From NCBI GenBank assembly GCA_023379725.1, contig JAMCPC010000109.1, positions 1-12,931 on the forward strand: a stretch of 12,931 nucleotides of DNA, in the 5' to 3' direction. Shown one piece after another: positions 1 to 6,252 of the stretch. Positions within the stretch are counted from its first letter, which is position 1, and the number at the start of each line of letters is the position of its first letter. A model generated the notes under the pieces. That model was not told where the DNA came from. It was given only the letters and a program-made list of their open reading frames with translations, and searched no databases. The DNA comes from Actinomycetota bacterium (GTDB lineage Bacteria; Actinomycetota; Acidimicrobiia; Acidimicrobiales; JAMCPL01). Made by a program: the position numbers and the translations under genes.

Positions 1-58
1 TCGAACCTGCGACGCACGGTTTAGGAAACCGACGCTCTATCCTCTGAGCTACGGGGGC
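1..58 (-). tRNA. tRNA-Arg (anticodon CCU), partial, 3' end outside window
   Basis: On the minus strand the sequence reads as a tRNA from its acceptor 5' strand (GCCCCCG, starting at 58) through the D arm (AGCTCAGAGGATAGAGC), the anticodon arm and into the T loop (GGTTCGA), where the window ends. The 7-nt anticodon loop TTCCTAA gives anticodon CCU, which reads AGG (Arg). The 3' half of the T arm and the acceptor 3' strand are missing because of the window edge. AGG and AGA codons are common in the neighbouring genes, so this tRNA is likely to be used. I see no convincing promoter just upstream. Confidence 0.92.
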
Positions 59-110
59 CAAGTTGCGCATGAATTTGCGTCTTCCTAGAGCATATCTCCC
101 TAAAACTCAA

Positions 111-189
111 GTTTACCACTGTAAAATACCTCACCCTTACGAACGGAAATATTTTCGCTTGAAATTGAGTAAAATATCCAGTGGTAAGT
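111..189. repeat. Imperfect long palindrome in the lipoprotein-tRNA spacer
   Basis: A perfect 9-bp inverted repeat, TTACCACTG (113-121) and CAGTGGTAA (179-187), extends by two G-T wobbles to 111-189. A second near-palindrome, CGGAAAT/ATTTTCG (144-157), sits at the same centre within half a base. Parts of the arms between them also match with small bulges (for example CTCA and TGAG). As RNA this could fold into one long imperfect hairpin. It lies 3' of the lipoprotein gene and 5' of the tRNA on the minus strand. It could be a processing or termination structure, or a miniature inverted-repeat element. No run of T follows it, so a standard terminator is not supported. Confidence 0.45.
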
Positions 190-320
190 GGCAGCAAGCT
201 GACGGGGAAATAGCCAATTTTTCCTTGTCACGGCGTACCCGCTACGGCGGTCTCTGGGTTGCTGATTACGATACGGCTTGTGGACTTCAGTTTCTGGCCA
301 AAGCAATCATAGCGAATCCA

Positions 321-1241
321 CTAAGATTCCACCAACACCTCTTGAGAGGGCGGTAGCGTTACACTTCTACTGCCAAAATTAGACAATGTAACTGCTATAT
401 TCGTTGCACCAGCATACCCAACGGGAGAAGCTGCTACCGAAGCAGGCATAATGGCCTCTACCTTCTGCAGCACCCCGGACTTACTTATCCATACCCTCTC
501 TGTAAAAAGATGCGCCGATGCTCCAAAATACGTAGACTCCGTTGCGAGAATACGCCGTGTTGTAGCCGGCAGAGCATCTGGCGTACTACTGCCAGAGACT
601 GTACTGACAACCGCAAGGTGCAAATCGGTATTGAACGAATACTCATAGGCAGCTGTATTGCCTACTGGAAAACTGCCTACCTCTTTGACAGAGCCAGTCA
701 CACCAAAAATAGAGCCTATGACAAACATCGGATTGTATGCCATATATGAGAGGTAAGTGCTGTTTGGCGTTGATACCCCAGCTGGAGGGACATACTTAAT
801 CCAGCGATAGGGGGAACCCTGTGGCGACTGTCCAAACGAGGTACTACCAGACTTAGATGCACCACCACCACCAGCACCACCGCTAGATGATGGCAGGGGT
901 CCAGTAGCGCTGTTCGCCACCAGGACAGCGGAACCTGTAAATGCCATGAATTCACCCAACTGCCCTGCCTGAAGATAAGCATCGGCTAGATTGAAATTAA
1001 CTGCACCTGATGCTATGTCATCTGCACCTACGATGGTAGAGCCACCGGATAACTTTACCTGTAAGTCGGAGCCACGCTCACGTAAGGTACGTGATACCAC
1101 AGATGTAATGAACTTCCGTGTAGCAGGACCTGGAGGCTTTATCACCCCAGGACCAGAGCTGCACGCATCTAGCAGCGATGCTGCCAGTACGACCAGCACA
1201 ACGACTACCATGAAATGTACAGACCTGCCGATCCTGCTCAT
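321..1241 (-). CDS. Lipoprotein, LppX/LprAFG-like
   Basis: The product is a 306-aa secreted lipoprotein. It has a short basic N-terminus, a Val-rich hydrophobic segment (residues 10-24) and a lipobox ending at Cys27 (L-D-A-C), so it should be anchored to the outer face of the membrane. A Gly/Ser-rich stretch lies near the middle. The C-terminal part has the pattern 'VWISKSG..QKVE' followed by a beta-rich end with 'NFGSRSVTLPP'. That resembles the LppX/LprAFG lipoproteins of actinobacteria (LolA-like fold, lipid-carrier roles), but the match is from pattern memory and the function is inferred. I chose the ATG at 1241 because AGGA precedes it at good spacing and it starts directly at the signal peptide. 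A TTG start at 1304 would put 21 odd residues in front. A second lipoprotein gene lies 148 nt upstream on the same strand. Confidence 0.72.
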   Translation of the reverse strand: MSRIGRSVHFMVVVVLVVLAASLLDACSSGPGVIKPPGPATRKFITSVVSRTLRERGSDLQVKLSGGSTIVGADDIASGAVNFNLADAYLQAGQLGEFMAFTGSAVLVANSATGPLPSSSGGAGGGGASKSGSTSFGQSPQGSPYRWIKYVPPAGVSTPNSTYLSYMAYNPMFVIGSIFGVTGSVKEVGSFPVGNTAAYEYSFNTDLHLAVVSTVSGSSTPDALPATTRRILATESTYFGASAHLFTERVWISKSGVLQKVEAIMPASVAASPVGYAGATNIAVTLSNFGSRSVTLPPSQEVLVES

Positions 1242-1262
1242 GAAAGTCCTACCAATACGACC

Positions 1263-1290
1263 TGTATACGTATCGATACAAGAGATACAA
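1263..1290 (-). promoter_or_regulatory. Possible promoter with palindrome upstream of the lipoprotein gene
   Basis: On the minus strand TTGTAT (1290-1285) and TATACA (1268-1263) are separated by 16 nt, about 20 nt upstream of the ATG at 1241. The -10 is good and the -35 is weak. The perfect palindrome GTATCGATAC (1270-1279) lies in the spacer, where a repressor could bind. If real, the downstream lipoprotein can be transcribed separately from the TIG lipoprotein. Support is only the hexamers and their placement. Confidence 0.28.
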
Positions 1291-1322
1291 CTGATGAACT
1301 CCAAGCAGTTTTCTTAATATGC

Positions 1323-1386
1323 CCAGCCACAACCACTATATTAGTGGCCTCTCCCGCCGTACACGAATCAGCAACTGAATGGCTGG
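1323..1386 (-). other. Nested stem-loop between the two lipoprotein genes
   Basis: Just after the stop codon of the TIG lipoprotein gene (minus strand), TCCAGCCA starts a region that closes with TGGCTGG about 50 nt later (CCAGCCA 1323-1329, TGGCTGG 1380-1386). Inside is a perfect 6-bp hairpin with a 3-nt loop (CCACTA, 1333-1338; TAGTGG, 1342-1347). No T-run follows, so a classical intrinsic terminator is not shown. It may be an attenuator, a processing site or a protein-binding palindrome. Confidence 0.3.
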
Positions 1387-1389
1387 ACG

Positions 1390-2700
1390 TTATACAAGTG
1401 GGTCACAGGCTGAAGACACAGAGGTGGGCGCTCCACTTGAGTGAGCCAGGATGCTTGGTCCCCATAGATTGTATGTCTTACCAATCCACTGCGTGCCACC
1501 AAATAGATGGGCATTGCCGGCCAACCCAAAGCCGGCCTGTACTCCACCACAGACCGCCCACCAGGGAGCGGCACCAGTCGAGGACCATCCGACCGCGCCG
1601 ACCTGTGCCATTGGGCCGGCTTGGACATCAGGACCTGCAAGATCGTATACCAGAAAGTCGATCTGTCCCCACAGATTAGCCTGGACGTTCACGCCCGCCT
1701 GGGCAGTAACTCCTACTCCTCCGGGTGCGAAACAGGCAACATTATCTGCCGTAGCACACTTGAATGTGGTACTTGCACCCCATGCCCCATTCTGCAACCC
1801 AGCATTGAAGCCCATAATGGCAGATTCACTGAGCGGGTTGGAGTTGGCAGCGGAGACAGTCGCACCGACACCGACATTGGCAGAGGTGGTCGCATACAGT
1901 TGGAGTGCAGGAACGATCTCGACTGGAATCGGCCCAGCCATAATAGTAAAAGAAGCCAAGGGCTGCGAGAGCAACGGGAAGGTGTTGCTGTAGCTGACCG
2001 GCCCGGTGATGTTCACCACAAAGTTGGCCGACTCACCCAATGAACCACCGACTGTAAACTTGTTGACCGATACCCCGTTAAGCCCAACACATGCCTGAGC
2101 AGATGGTGCCAGATTCACCGTAGATGCATTCAAGTCAAAGCTGGGGCCTATGGTGACACCATTCTTACTGTATACCGGGAACGTATGACTGGCATTAAGA
2201 TTGTGCAGAGTAATTACCCCAGGACTCCATTGGAAACAACCCGGAGGTGCTGACGGGCCTACGTATGCATAGGCAGAGCCACAAAAGATGATAGTAGTAA
2301 AGCATGATGGACTTGTTCCAGCTGAATTGGTGACTGTCACCTGTACCTTACCGCCATTGCCATTCATGATTGCAGGCTCTGACGGTACCACGACAGAAAT
2401 AGACGTGTTTGACAGTACCTTGATGTTCGTGGTCGTAGACCCCCCAAAGGATACCTGCGTAGCCCCATCAAAATTATTGCCAGAAATAGTTACTGTGTTT
2501 CCCCCATTGGTAGATCCGCTGTTTGGCGATATAGAACTCACCGTGGGTGCAGACGAACTACCTCCCAATCCGATACCCAAAGTAGAGCACGCACTGGCAA
2601 CCAGAGCAACTGATGCCAAGACTATCGCCGCCTTACCTACATGTATAGCCCCACCTGGATGAAGCGTCCTAAATACTTGTCCTTGCCACAGTTTGCGCAT
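1390..2700 (-). CDS. Lipoprotein with IPT/TIG domain
   Basis: The product is a 436-aa exported protein. Residues 1-38 form a signal peptide with a fairly long charged n-region, a hydrophobic core (AIVLASVALVASA) and a lipobox Cys38 (A-S-A-C). Residues 51 to about 139 are an IPT/TIG immunoglobulin-like domain, with the typical 'P.V.SISPNSG...GGNTVTISG.NF' opening and 'TVTNSAGTS' strand. The remaining 300 residues are rich in Gly, Ala, Ser, Thr and Asn, look beta-structured, contain several Cys residues, and match nothing I recognise. TIG domains commonly occur in surface or cell-envelope binding proteins, so a surface role is inferred. The ATG at 2700 is preceded by GGGAGG with 5-nt spacing. 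A consensus promoter lies about 65 nt upstream, which suggests strong expression. It shares strand and type with the lipoprotein gene downstream. Confidence 0.75.
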   Translation of the reverse strand: MRKLWQGQVFRTLHPGGAIHVGKAAIVLASVALVASACSTLGIGLGGSSSAPTVSSISPNSGSTNGGNTVTISGNNFDGATQVSFGGSTTTNIKVLSNTSISVVVPSEPAIMNGNGGKVQVTVTNSAGTSPSCFTTIIFCGSAYAYVGPSAPPGCFQWSPGVITLHNLNASHTFPVYSKNGVTIGPSFDLNASTVNLAPSAQACVGLNGVSVNKFTVGGSLGESANFVVNITGPVSYSNTFPLLSQPLASFTIMAGPIPVEIVPALQLYATTSANVGVGATVSAANSNPLSESAIMGFNAGLQNGAWGASTTFKCATADNVACFAPGGVGVTAQAGVNVQANLWGQIDFLVYDLAGPDVQAGPMAQVGAVGWSSTGAAPWWAVCGGVQAGFGLAGNAHLFGGTQWIGKTYNLWGPSILAHSSGAPTSVSSACDPLV

Positions 2701-2742
2701 TACTGCCTCCCTTGCTCATCACATAACCAACCAATCAGAGTG

Positions 2743-2771
2743 TTGACACATCTATCAGTATCAATTATACG
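2743..2771 (+). promoter_or_regulatory. Possible rightward promoter overlapping the leftward one
   Basis: On the plus strand a perfect TTGACA (2743-2748) is followed after 17 nt by TATACG (2766-2771, four of six consensus bases). It faces right, and its -10 overlaps the -10 of the leftward lipoprotein promoter, so both could not be occupied at once. Transcription would start near 2778, giving the amidase a leader of about 480 nt, or else making a separate non-coding RNA across the repeats. Confidence 0.4.
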
Positions 2772-2791
2772 AAATAATTTGTAAATGTCAA
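2764..2791 (-). promoter_or_regulatory. Consensus sigma-70-type promoter of the TIG lipoprotein gene
   Basis: On the minus strand TTGACA (2791-2786) and TATAAT (2769-2764) are both perfect hexamers with a 16-nt spacer in AT-rich sequence. The start should be near 2757, giving a leader of about 57 nt before the ATG at 2700. The ribosome binding site GGGAGG lies in that leader. This is the best promoter in the window. Confidence 0.8.
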
Positions 2792-2866
2792 GCCCTACTG
2801 ACAGGTAATATTGATGATATGTACAATTCTTTTTGTTGTATTACAGCATAATAACTCTAATCGCGC

Positions 2867-2879
2867 GCACACTGTGTGC
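2867..2879. repeat. Short perfect palindrome, operator-like
   Basis: GCACAC-T-GTGTGC is a 6-bp perfect inverted repeat around a single central base, in the gene-free region and downstream of the possible rightward promoter. It could be an operator or a small hairpin in a leader transcript. One copy only was noticed. Confidence 0.25.
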
Positions 2880-2942
2880 ATAACCACTATCTGCGCATAT
2901 TCTTCGCGTGTTAAGAGCTGCCGTTACAACCCCCGTACTAAT

Positions 2943-2981
2943 AAACATTGGTGTTGTGTCTTTAAACATTGGCGTTGTGTC
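2943..2981. repeat. Two-copy 21-bp tandem repeat
   Basis: AAACATTGGTGTTGTGTC (2943-2960) is repeated at 2964-2981 with one mismatch (T to C), each copy followed by a short spacer that gives a 21-bp period. It is G/T-rich on the plus strand, like the repeat family that follows it. Confidence 0.7.
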
Positions 2982-3033
2982 CTATGGAGTGGACGAACCT
3001 TACCAAACTGGATTATCGTTATATGCGTTGCAA

Positions 3034-3121
3034 GTTGGTGGTTATGTCTACGTTGCAGGTTGGTAGTTGCAGGCTGTAGGTTGCAGGTTGGTAGTTGGTG
3101 GTTATGTCTATGTTGCAGGTT
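3034..3121. repeat. G/T-rich direct repeats with 60-bp and 28-bp periods
   Basis: A 28-bp block beginning GTTGGTGGTTATGTCTA occurs at 3034-3061 and at 3094-3121 with one mismatch, exactly 60 bp apart. Between and overlapping these, GTTGCAGGTTGGTAGTTG occurs at 3052-3069 and again, identically, at 3080-3097. The array is made of variants of GTTG, GCAGG and GGTAG. The strong strand bias and nested periods suggest slippage or recombination growth. The units are too irregular for CRISPR. Confidence 0.75.
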
Positions 3122-3255
3122 ACAGATCATGCCTATGACTATGTCTGCAACGGAATGATCTAACGGAATGCTCTGCGACGGCCTACAATGATCTCATAGT
3201 GCCACTGAGAAGCCAGAAATGCTGGACTATGACCGGTTAAGGATAAGGAGGTCTG

Positions 3256-4683
3256 ATGAAGATGGAAGGTAACTTGGACAGAGCATGGGTGGGAGATGCC
3301 TGCTCTCTCGTCGATGCCTACAGAAAAAAGGAACTCTCTCCTGTCGAGGCTGTACAGGCAAGCATCCACGCACTGGAGCATTCGGATCTTAATGCCGCTT
3401 CATACATAGATACAGAGAGGGCATTAGAACAAGCAACCAGAGCCGATATATTACTTCCGTTTGGAGGAGTACCCTTCGGAGTAAAAGAACTTGATCATGT
3501 AGCAGGATGGCCATATACCGAGGCGTCGTTGGTATTCAAAGACAATACGACTACCTGGTCATCCACTTACGTCGATCGGATTGCCGATGCTGGAGGGATA
3601 CTGACGGCACAGACTACAGCAAGTGAGTTTGGCGCAGTCAACTATACCAGCACCCCCATACACGGCACCACACGAAATCCGTGGAACACAGATACTACTC
3701 CCGGAGGCTCATCAGGTGGTGCTGCTGCTGCGGTAGCAGGAGGTCTGTTGCCTATATCTACCGGGGGCGACGGAGGAGGATCAATCAGGATTCCGGCTGG
3801 ATTCACAGGACTGGTAGGGCTTAAGACGACCTACGGCAGAATACCCAAAGGCCCCCAGTGTGGGCAGTTCCCCATGACGGTAACTCTGGGATGCCTGACA
3901 AGATCTGTAAGAGATACTGCTCGCTTTTTGGATGTATGCAATGGATACGATTCACATGACAACCTCAGCTTGCCCAAAGTAGAGGGATACGAATCTGGAC
4001 TTGGCAGCCATGATCTCGCCGGGCTGACAGCAGCCATCTCGGTCGACCTGGGTTGCGCCATAGTAGCTTCATCGACTGCCGCTTTAGTCGAGAATGCGGC
4101 TGAATTGCTTATAAAGGAAGCGGGGCTCAAAAGGGTGGATGTTGCTGTCACGCTGCCCCCTCTGGGCATGGAATGGGCAATGTCCAACCTTGTCACTTTG
4201 ATGGCAGAATTGGCTGACTTCTATCCCGAATGCGAACACGACCTCATTCCTGAACTCCAATTCGGTATGAACATAGCCTACAACCACTACGATCTAAAGA
4301 CTGCCGCTGCAGCAGAGACCAGCAGGGTAGTACTCTCGGAAACCATGGCAGAGCTATTTGACCAGGCAGATCTCATTTTCTCTGCCACCAATCCCGATAC
4401 GGCATTTGCAGCGACCGGACCCGTGCCTACCGCCATCGAAGGCAGGGATCTCATATCGGAGCTGGGCTTTGAAGGTGCTCTAGCCAATAACGGGGCATTG
4501 ACCATACCCGCCAACATGGAAGGTAACCCGGCCATTTCCATACCTGCCGGATTCCACAATGGCTTGCCCGTAGGCCTGCAGGTAATGGCTCGACATCACA
4601 GAGAGGATGTTCTTCTGGATATAGCTCTTCTCGCTGAGCGTATCATGCCCTGGCCGCTCACCGCACCATATCTCGATCGATAG
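3256..4683 (+). CDS. Amidase-signature family hydrolase
   Basis: The 475-aa product is a full-length amidase-signature enzyme, which hydrolyses amide bonds through a Ser-cisSer-Lys triad. The triad is visible as Lys77 (FGVKELD), Ser152 (in TPGGSSGGAAAAVAGG) and Ser176 (in GGDGGGSIRIPAG). The spacings of 75 and 24 residues are those expected for the family. The C-terminal 'NMEGNPAISIPAGFHNGLPVGLQVMA' block, residues about 422-447, is also typical. No signal peptide is seen, so it is probably cytoplasmic. Substrate cannot be told. It is not GatA by context, since gatB and gatC are absent. AAGGAGG lies 4 nt before the chosen ATG; a second ATG two codons later has a 10-nt spacing and is an equally possible start. 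Its 3' end overlaps the coupling-protein gene on the other strand by 88 nt. Confidence 0.93.
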   Translation: MKMEGNLDRAWVGDACSLVDAYRKKELSPVEAVQASIHALEHSDLNAASYIDTERALEQATRADILLPFGGVPFGVKELDHVAGWPYTEASLVFKDNTTTWSSTYVDRIADAGGILTAQTTASEFGAVNYTSTPIHGTTRNPWNTDTTPGGSSGGAAAAVAGGLLPISTGGDGGGSIRIPAGFTGLVGLKTTYGRIPKGPQCGQFPMTVTLGCLTRSVRDTARFLDVCNGYDSHDNLSLPKVEGYESGLGSHDLAGLTAAISVDLGCAIVASSTAALVENAAELLIKEAGLKRVDVAVTLPPLGMEWAMSNLVTLMAELADFYPECEHDLIPELQFGMNIAYNHYDLKTAAAAETSRVVLSETMAELFDQADLIFSATNPDTAFAATGPVPTAIEGRDLISELGFEGALANNGALTIPANMEGNPAISIPAGFHNGLPVGLQVMARHHREDVLLDIALLAERIMPWPLTAPYLDR

Positions 4684-6248
4684 CCATACTCAGGCTCTCG
4701 TAATTGTATCATAGCAGGTGGTAAACTACCGTATACAAGAACTGCCTGGCCAGGCGGCATCCTGCGCAATGCATCGCCGGGAAGCAATCGCCGGTAAGTA
4801 CTGGAGTGAGTACGACCACTGTAACCATGCCTGTCATAAGTGTTGCTCGTCGACAACACATCAGCCTCTCCTACCAATTGACCTGCGTGCTCCAGAGTAG
4901 CAACATCGGATATCCCTGAACAGAACAACTTTGCACGATGATTATTGATCACACTTGCCGCCCTTACAGCGTAACGGGCATTCAGCTGCGCCAGATCCTG
5001 CCAGATGGTGACAAGCTGTACTCCATGGCCAGCAGCTGTAGATGCCAGTTCGTCGAGGTCAGCTAAGGGTGCTACGTTGGCAGCTTCGTCTATGACAACA
5101 AGTAGAGATGGATTGAGAGGATGGCCTCCGGCAAGCGCAACCTCGTATGCCGCCCGGACAATATTGGTCACCACGGCTGCCATCAACGTCCGGCAGCGAC
5201 GCTGATCATGTGCGGGTGCACATAGATACAACGTATCCCTACTGGATATAAATGTTCGTGGATCAGGTATCCCCTTGTAGTGCCCTATTCTCTCTGATTG
5301 GGCTACATCAGGATCGTAAAATACCTCCAGGATAGTCTCGGCTGTAGTATATATGGAGCTGCGTTGGCGTTCCTCTCTCTTCCAGGTAGCTTCTGCCGCA
5401 TCGCAGGCCTCTTGCACCCCAGCCGAATCGAGAATATCGGCCACTTCACCTACCTCCTGACGATCCAACCATCGTATGACATCAGCCATCGTACGATCAG
5501 TCCTGGCGGCAGCAAAAAGCAATGGAGCGATCAGTTTCATCGCTGTCAAATGCCAGAAATCTGCGTCATTCATACCGGTCATCGCACTCTTGGATGTATC
5601 GGTCAGCATCCGCGCCATCTTCCTGGCCCCCTGCCAATCTCGGCAGTTCACCAGAGGTGACCACCCACAGATACTGCCGACCCACTCGCTGCCTGAAAGC
5701 CCACTGGACAGCGTTGGATCATATATCCATACATCACCCTGCCGGGAACGCTCGGCGAGTGTATTCATCGCTACATCTGATTTGACTGAAGCTACCAGTA
5801 CCGGACCTTGCCAATCAAGTACTGCGGGAATGGCCAACCTGGTTGTCTTTCCGCTCTGGGTAGGACCTACTACCATAAGCGAATGCCCGCACTCCGCTGC
5901 AAGTAATTTATTGCTCGAAATACCTCTGATCTCGCCAAGCACAATCCTTCCCGGCATCGGCGACTTTACTACCAGGTGGCGTATATCTTGAAGCCGTGCC
6001 CATCGAGCAGGCGACGTGGAATAGCCTCCAGGAGCAGTACGAAGAAATCGAAATAGCATGTTCCAATCCCCTCCAAATGGTGAACTTTTCCTATTATATC
6101 GTGCCATTCCAGGAAAAGTATCGAGAGAATGGCCACTGCTGACTCTCCCATTACGCTCTCTGGATGACACGCCTGACCCGCTATAGTATGGTCGAGCTAC
6201 TATTGCCAATATAAAAATAATGACACCAAGTGCCACTATCAGATACAT
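4596..6248 (-). CDS. Type IV secretion coupling protein, VirD4/TraG-like ATPase
   Basis: The 550-aa product is the coupling ATPase that brings DNA-protein or protein substrates to the secretion channel. It has one N-terminal membrane helix (residues 3-18), Walker A VVGPTQSGKTT (126-136, Lys134), Walker B LLVVIDEAAN with Asp387-Glu388, and the motif WQDLAQL (416-422), as in TraG/VirD4/TraM-type P-loop proteins. The N-terminus carries only one helix, so it is a compact form of the family. It begins 4 nt after the VirB4 stop codon and is the last gene of the operon. No strong ribosome binding site is seen, so translation may be coupled. The last 29 residues, after 'REPEY', are basic and Ser-rich and are encoded antisense to the amidase end. 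They may be a read-through tail, because the conserved part of the family seems to finish before them. Confidence 0.92.
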   Translation of the reverse strand: MYLIVALGVIIFILAIVARPYYSGSGVSSRERNGRVSSGHSLDTFPGMARYNRKSSPFGGDWNMLFRFLRTAPGGYSTSPARWARLQDIRHLVVKSPMPGRIVLGEIRGISSNKLLAAECGHSLMVVGPTQSGKTTRLAIPAVLDWQGPVLVASVKSDVAMNTLAERSRQGDVWIYDPTLSSGLSGSEWVGSICGWSPLVNCRDWQGARKMARMLTDTSKSAMTGMNDADFWHLTAMKLIAPLLFAAARTDRTMADVIRWLDRQEVGEVADILDSAGVQEACDAAEATWKREERQRSSIYTTAETILEVFYDPDVAQSERIGHYKGIPDPRTFISSRDTLYLCAPAHDQRRCRTLMAAVVTNIVRAAYEVALAGGHPLNPSLLVVIDEAANVAPLADLDELASTAAGHGVQLVTIWQDLAQLNARYAVRAASVINNHRAKLFCSGISDVATLEHAGQLVGEADVLSTSNTYDRHGYSGRTHSSTYRRLLPGDALRRMPPGQAVLVYGSLPPAMIQLREPEYGYRSRYGAVSGQGMIRSARRAISRRTSSL

Positions 6249-6252
6249 CTCA

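Larger units (their letters stand above)
2701..3255. other. Gene-free region between divergent lipoprotein and amidase genes
   Basis: No convincing gene is seen in these 555 nt. The left part (2743-2791) holds overlapping promoter elements on both strands. A 13-bp palindrome lies at 2867-2879. From 2943 to 3121 the plus strand is strongly G/T-rich and made of two repeat families listed separately. The last 130 nt contain a short duplication (AACGGAATG at 3149 and 3162) and, just before the amidase, the ribosome binding site AAGGAGG (3245-3251). Open frames across the repeats encode compositionally odd peptides rich in Cys/Trp or His/Gln and are taken as noise. Confidence 0.6.

Noticed and set aside
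1..58. tRNA-Arg as the integration site of a conjugative element that carries the secretion genes
   Set aside because: Such elements normally enter at the 3' end of a tRNA gene. Here the 3' end faces out of the window and the secretion genes lie on the 5' side. No integrase or repeated tRNA end is seen.
63..356. 97-codon plus-strand open frame between the tRNA and the lipoprotein gene
   Set aside because: It runs across the palindrome and into the antisense of the lipoprotein end, has no ribosome binding site and looks like no known family.
2943..3121. CRISPR array
   Set aside because: Repeat units vary in length and period, spacers are not distinct, and no cas genes are present.
2924..3130. 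68-codon minus-strand open frame with repeated 'RHNHQL' pieces
   Set aside because: The repetition is the translation of the DNA repeats, and no start signal supports it.
2811..3158. 115-codon plus-strand open frame in the intergenic region
   Set aside because: The product is rich in Cys, Trp and His because it reads through the G/T repeats; there is no ribosome binding site or family pattern.
3256..4683. Assignment of the amidase as GatA of the tRNA amidotransferase
   Set aside because: The active-site motifs are shared by the whole family, and gatB and gatC are not adjacent.
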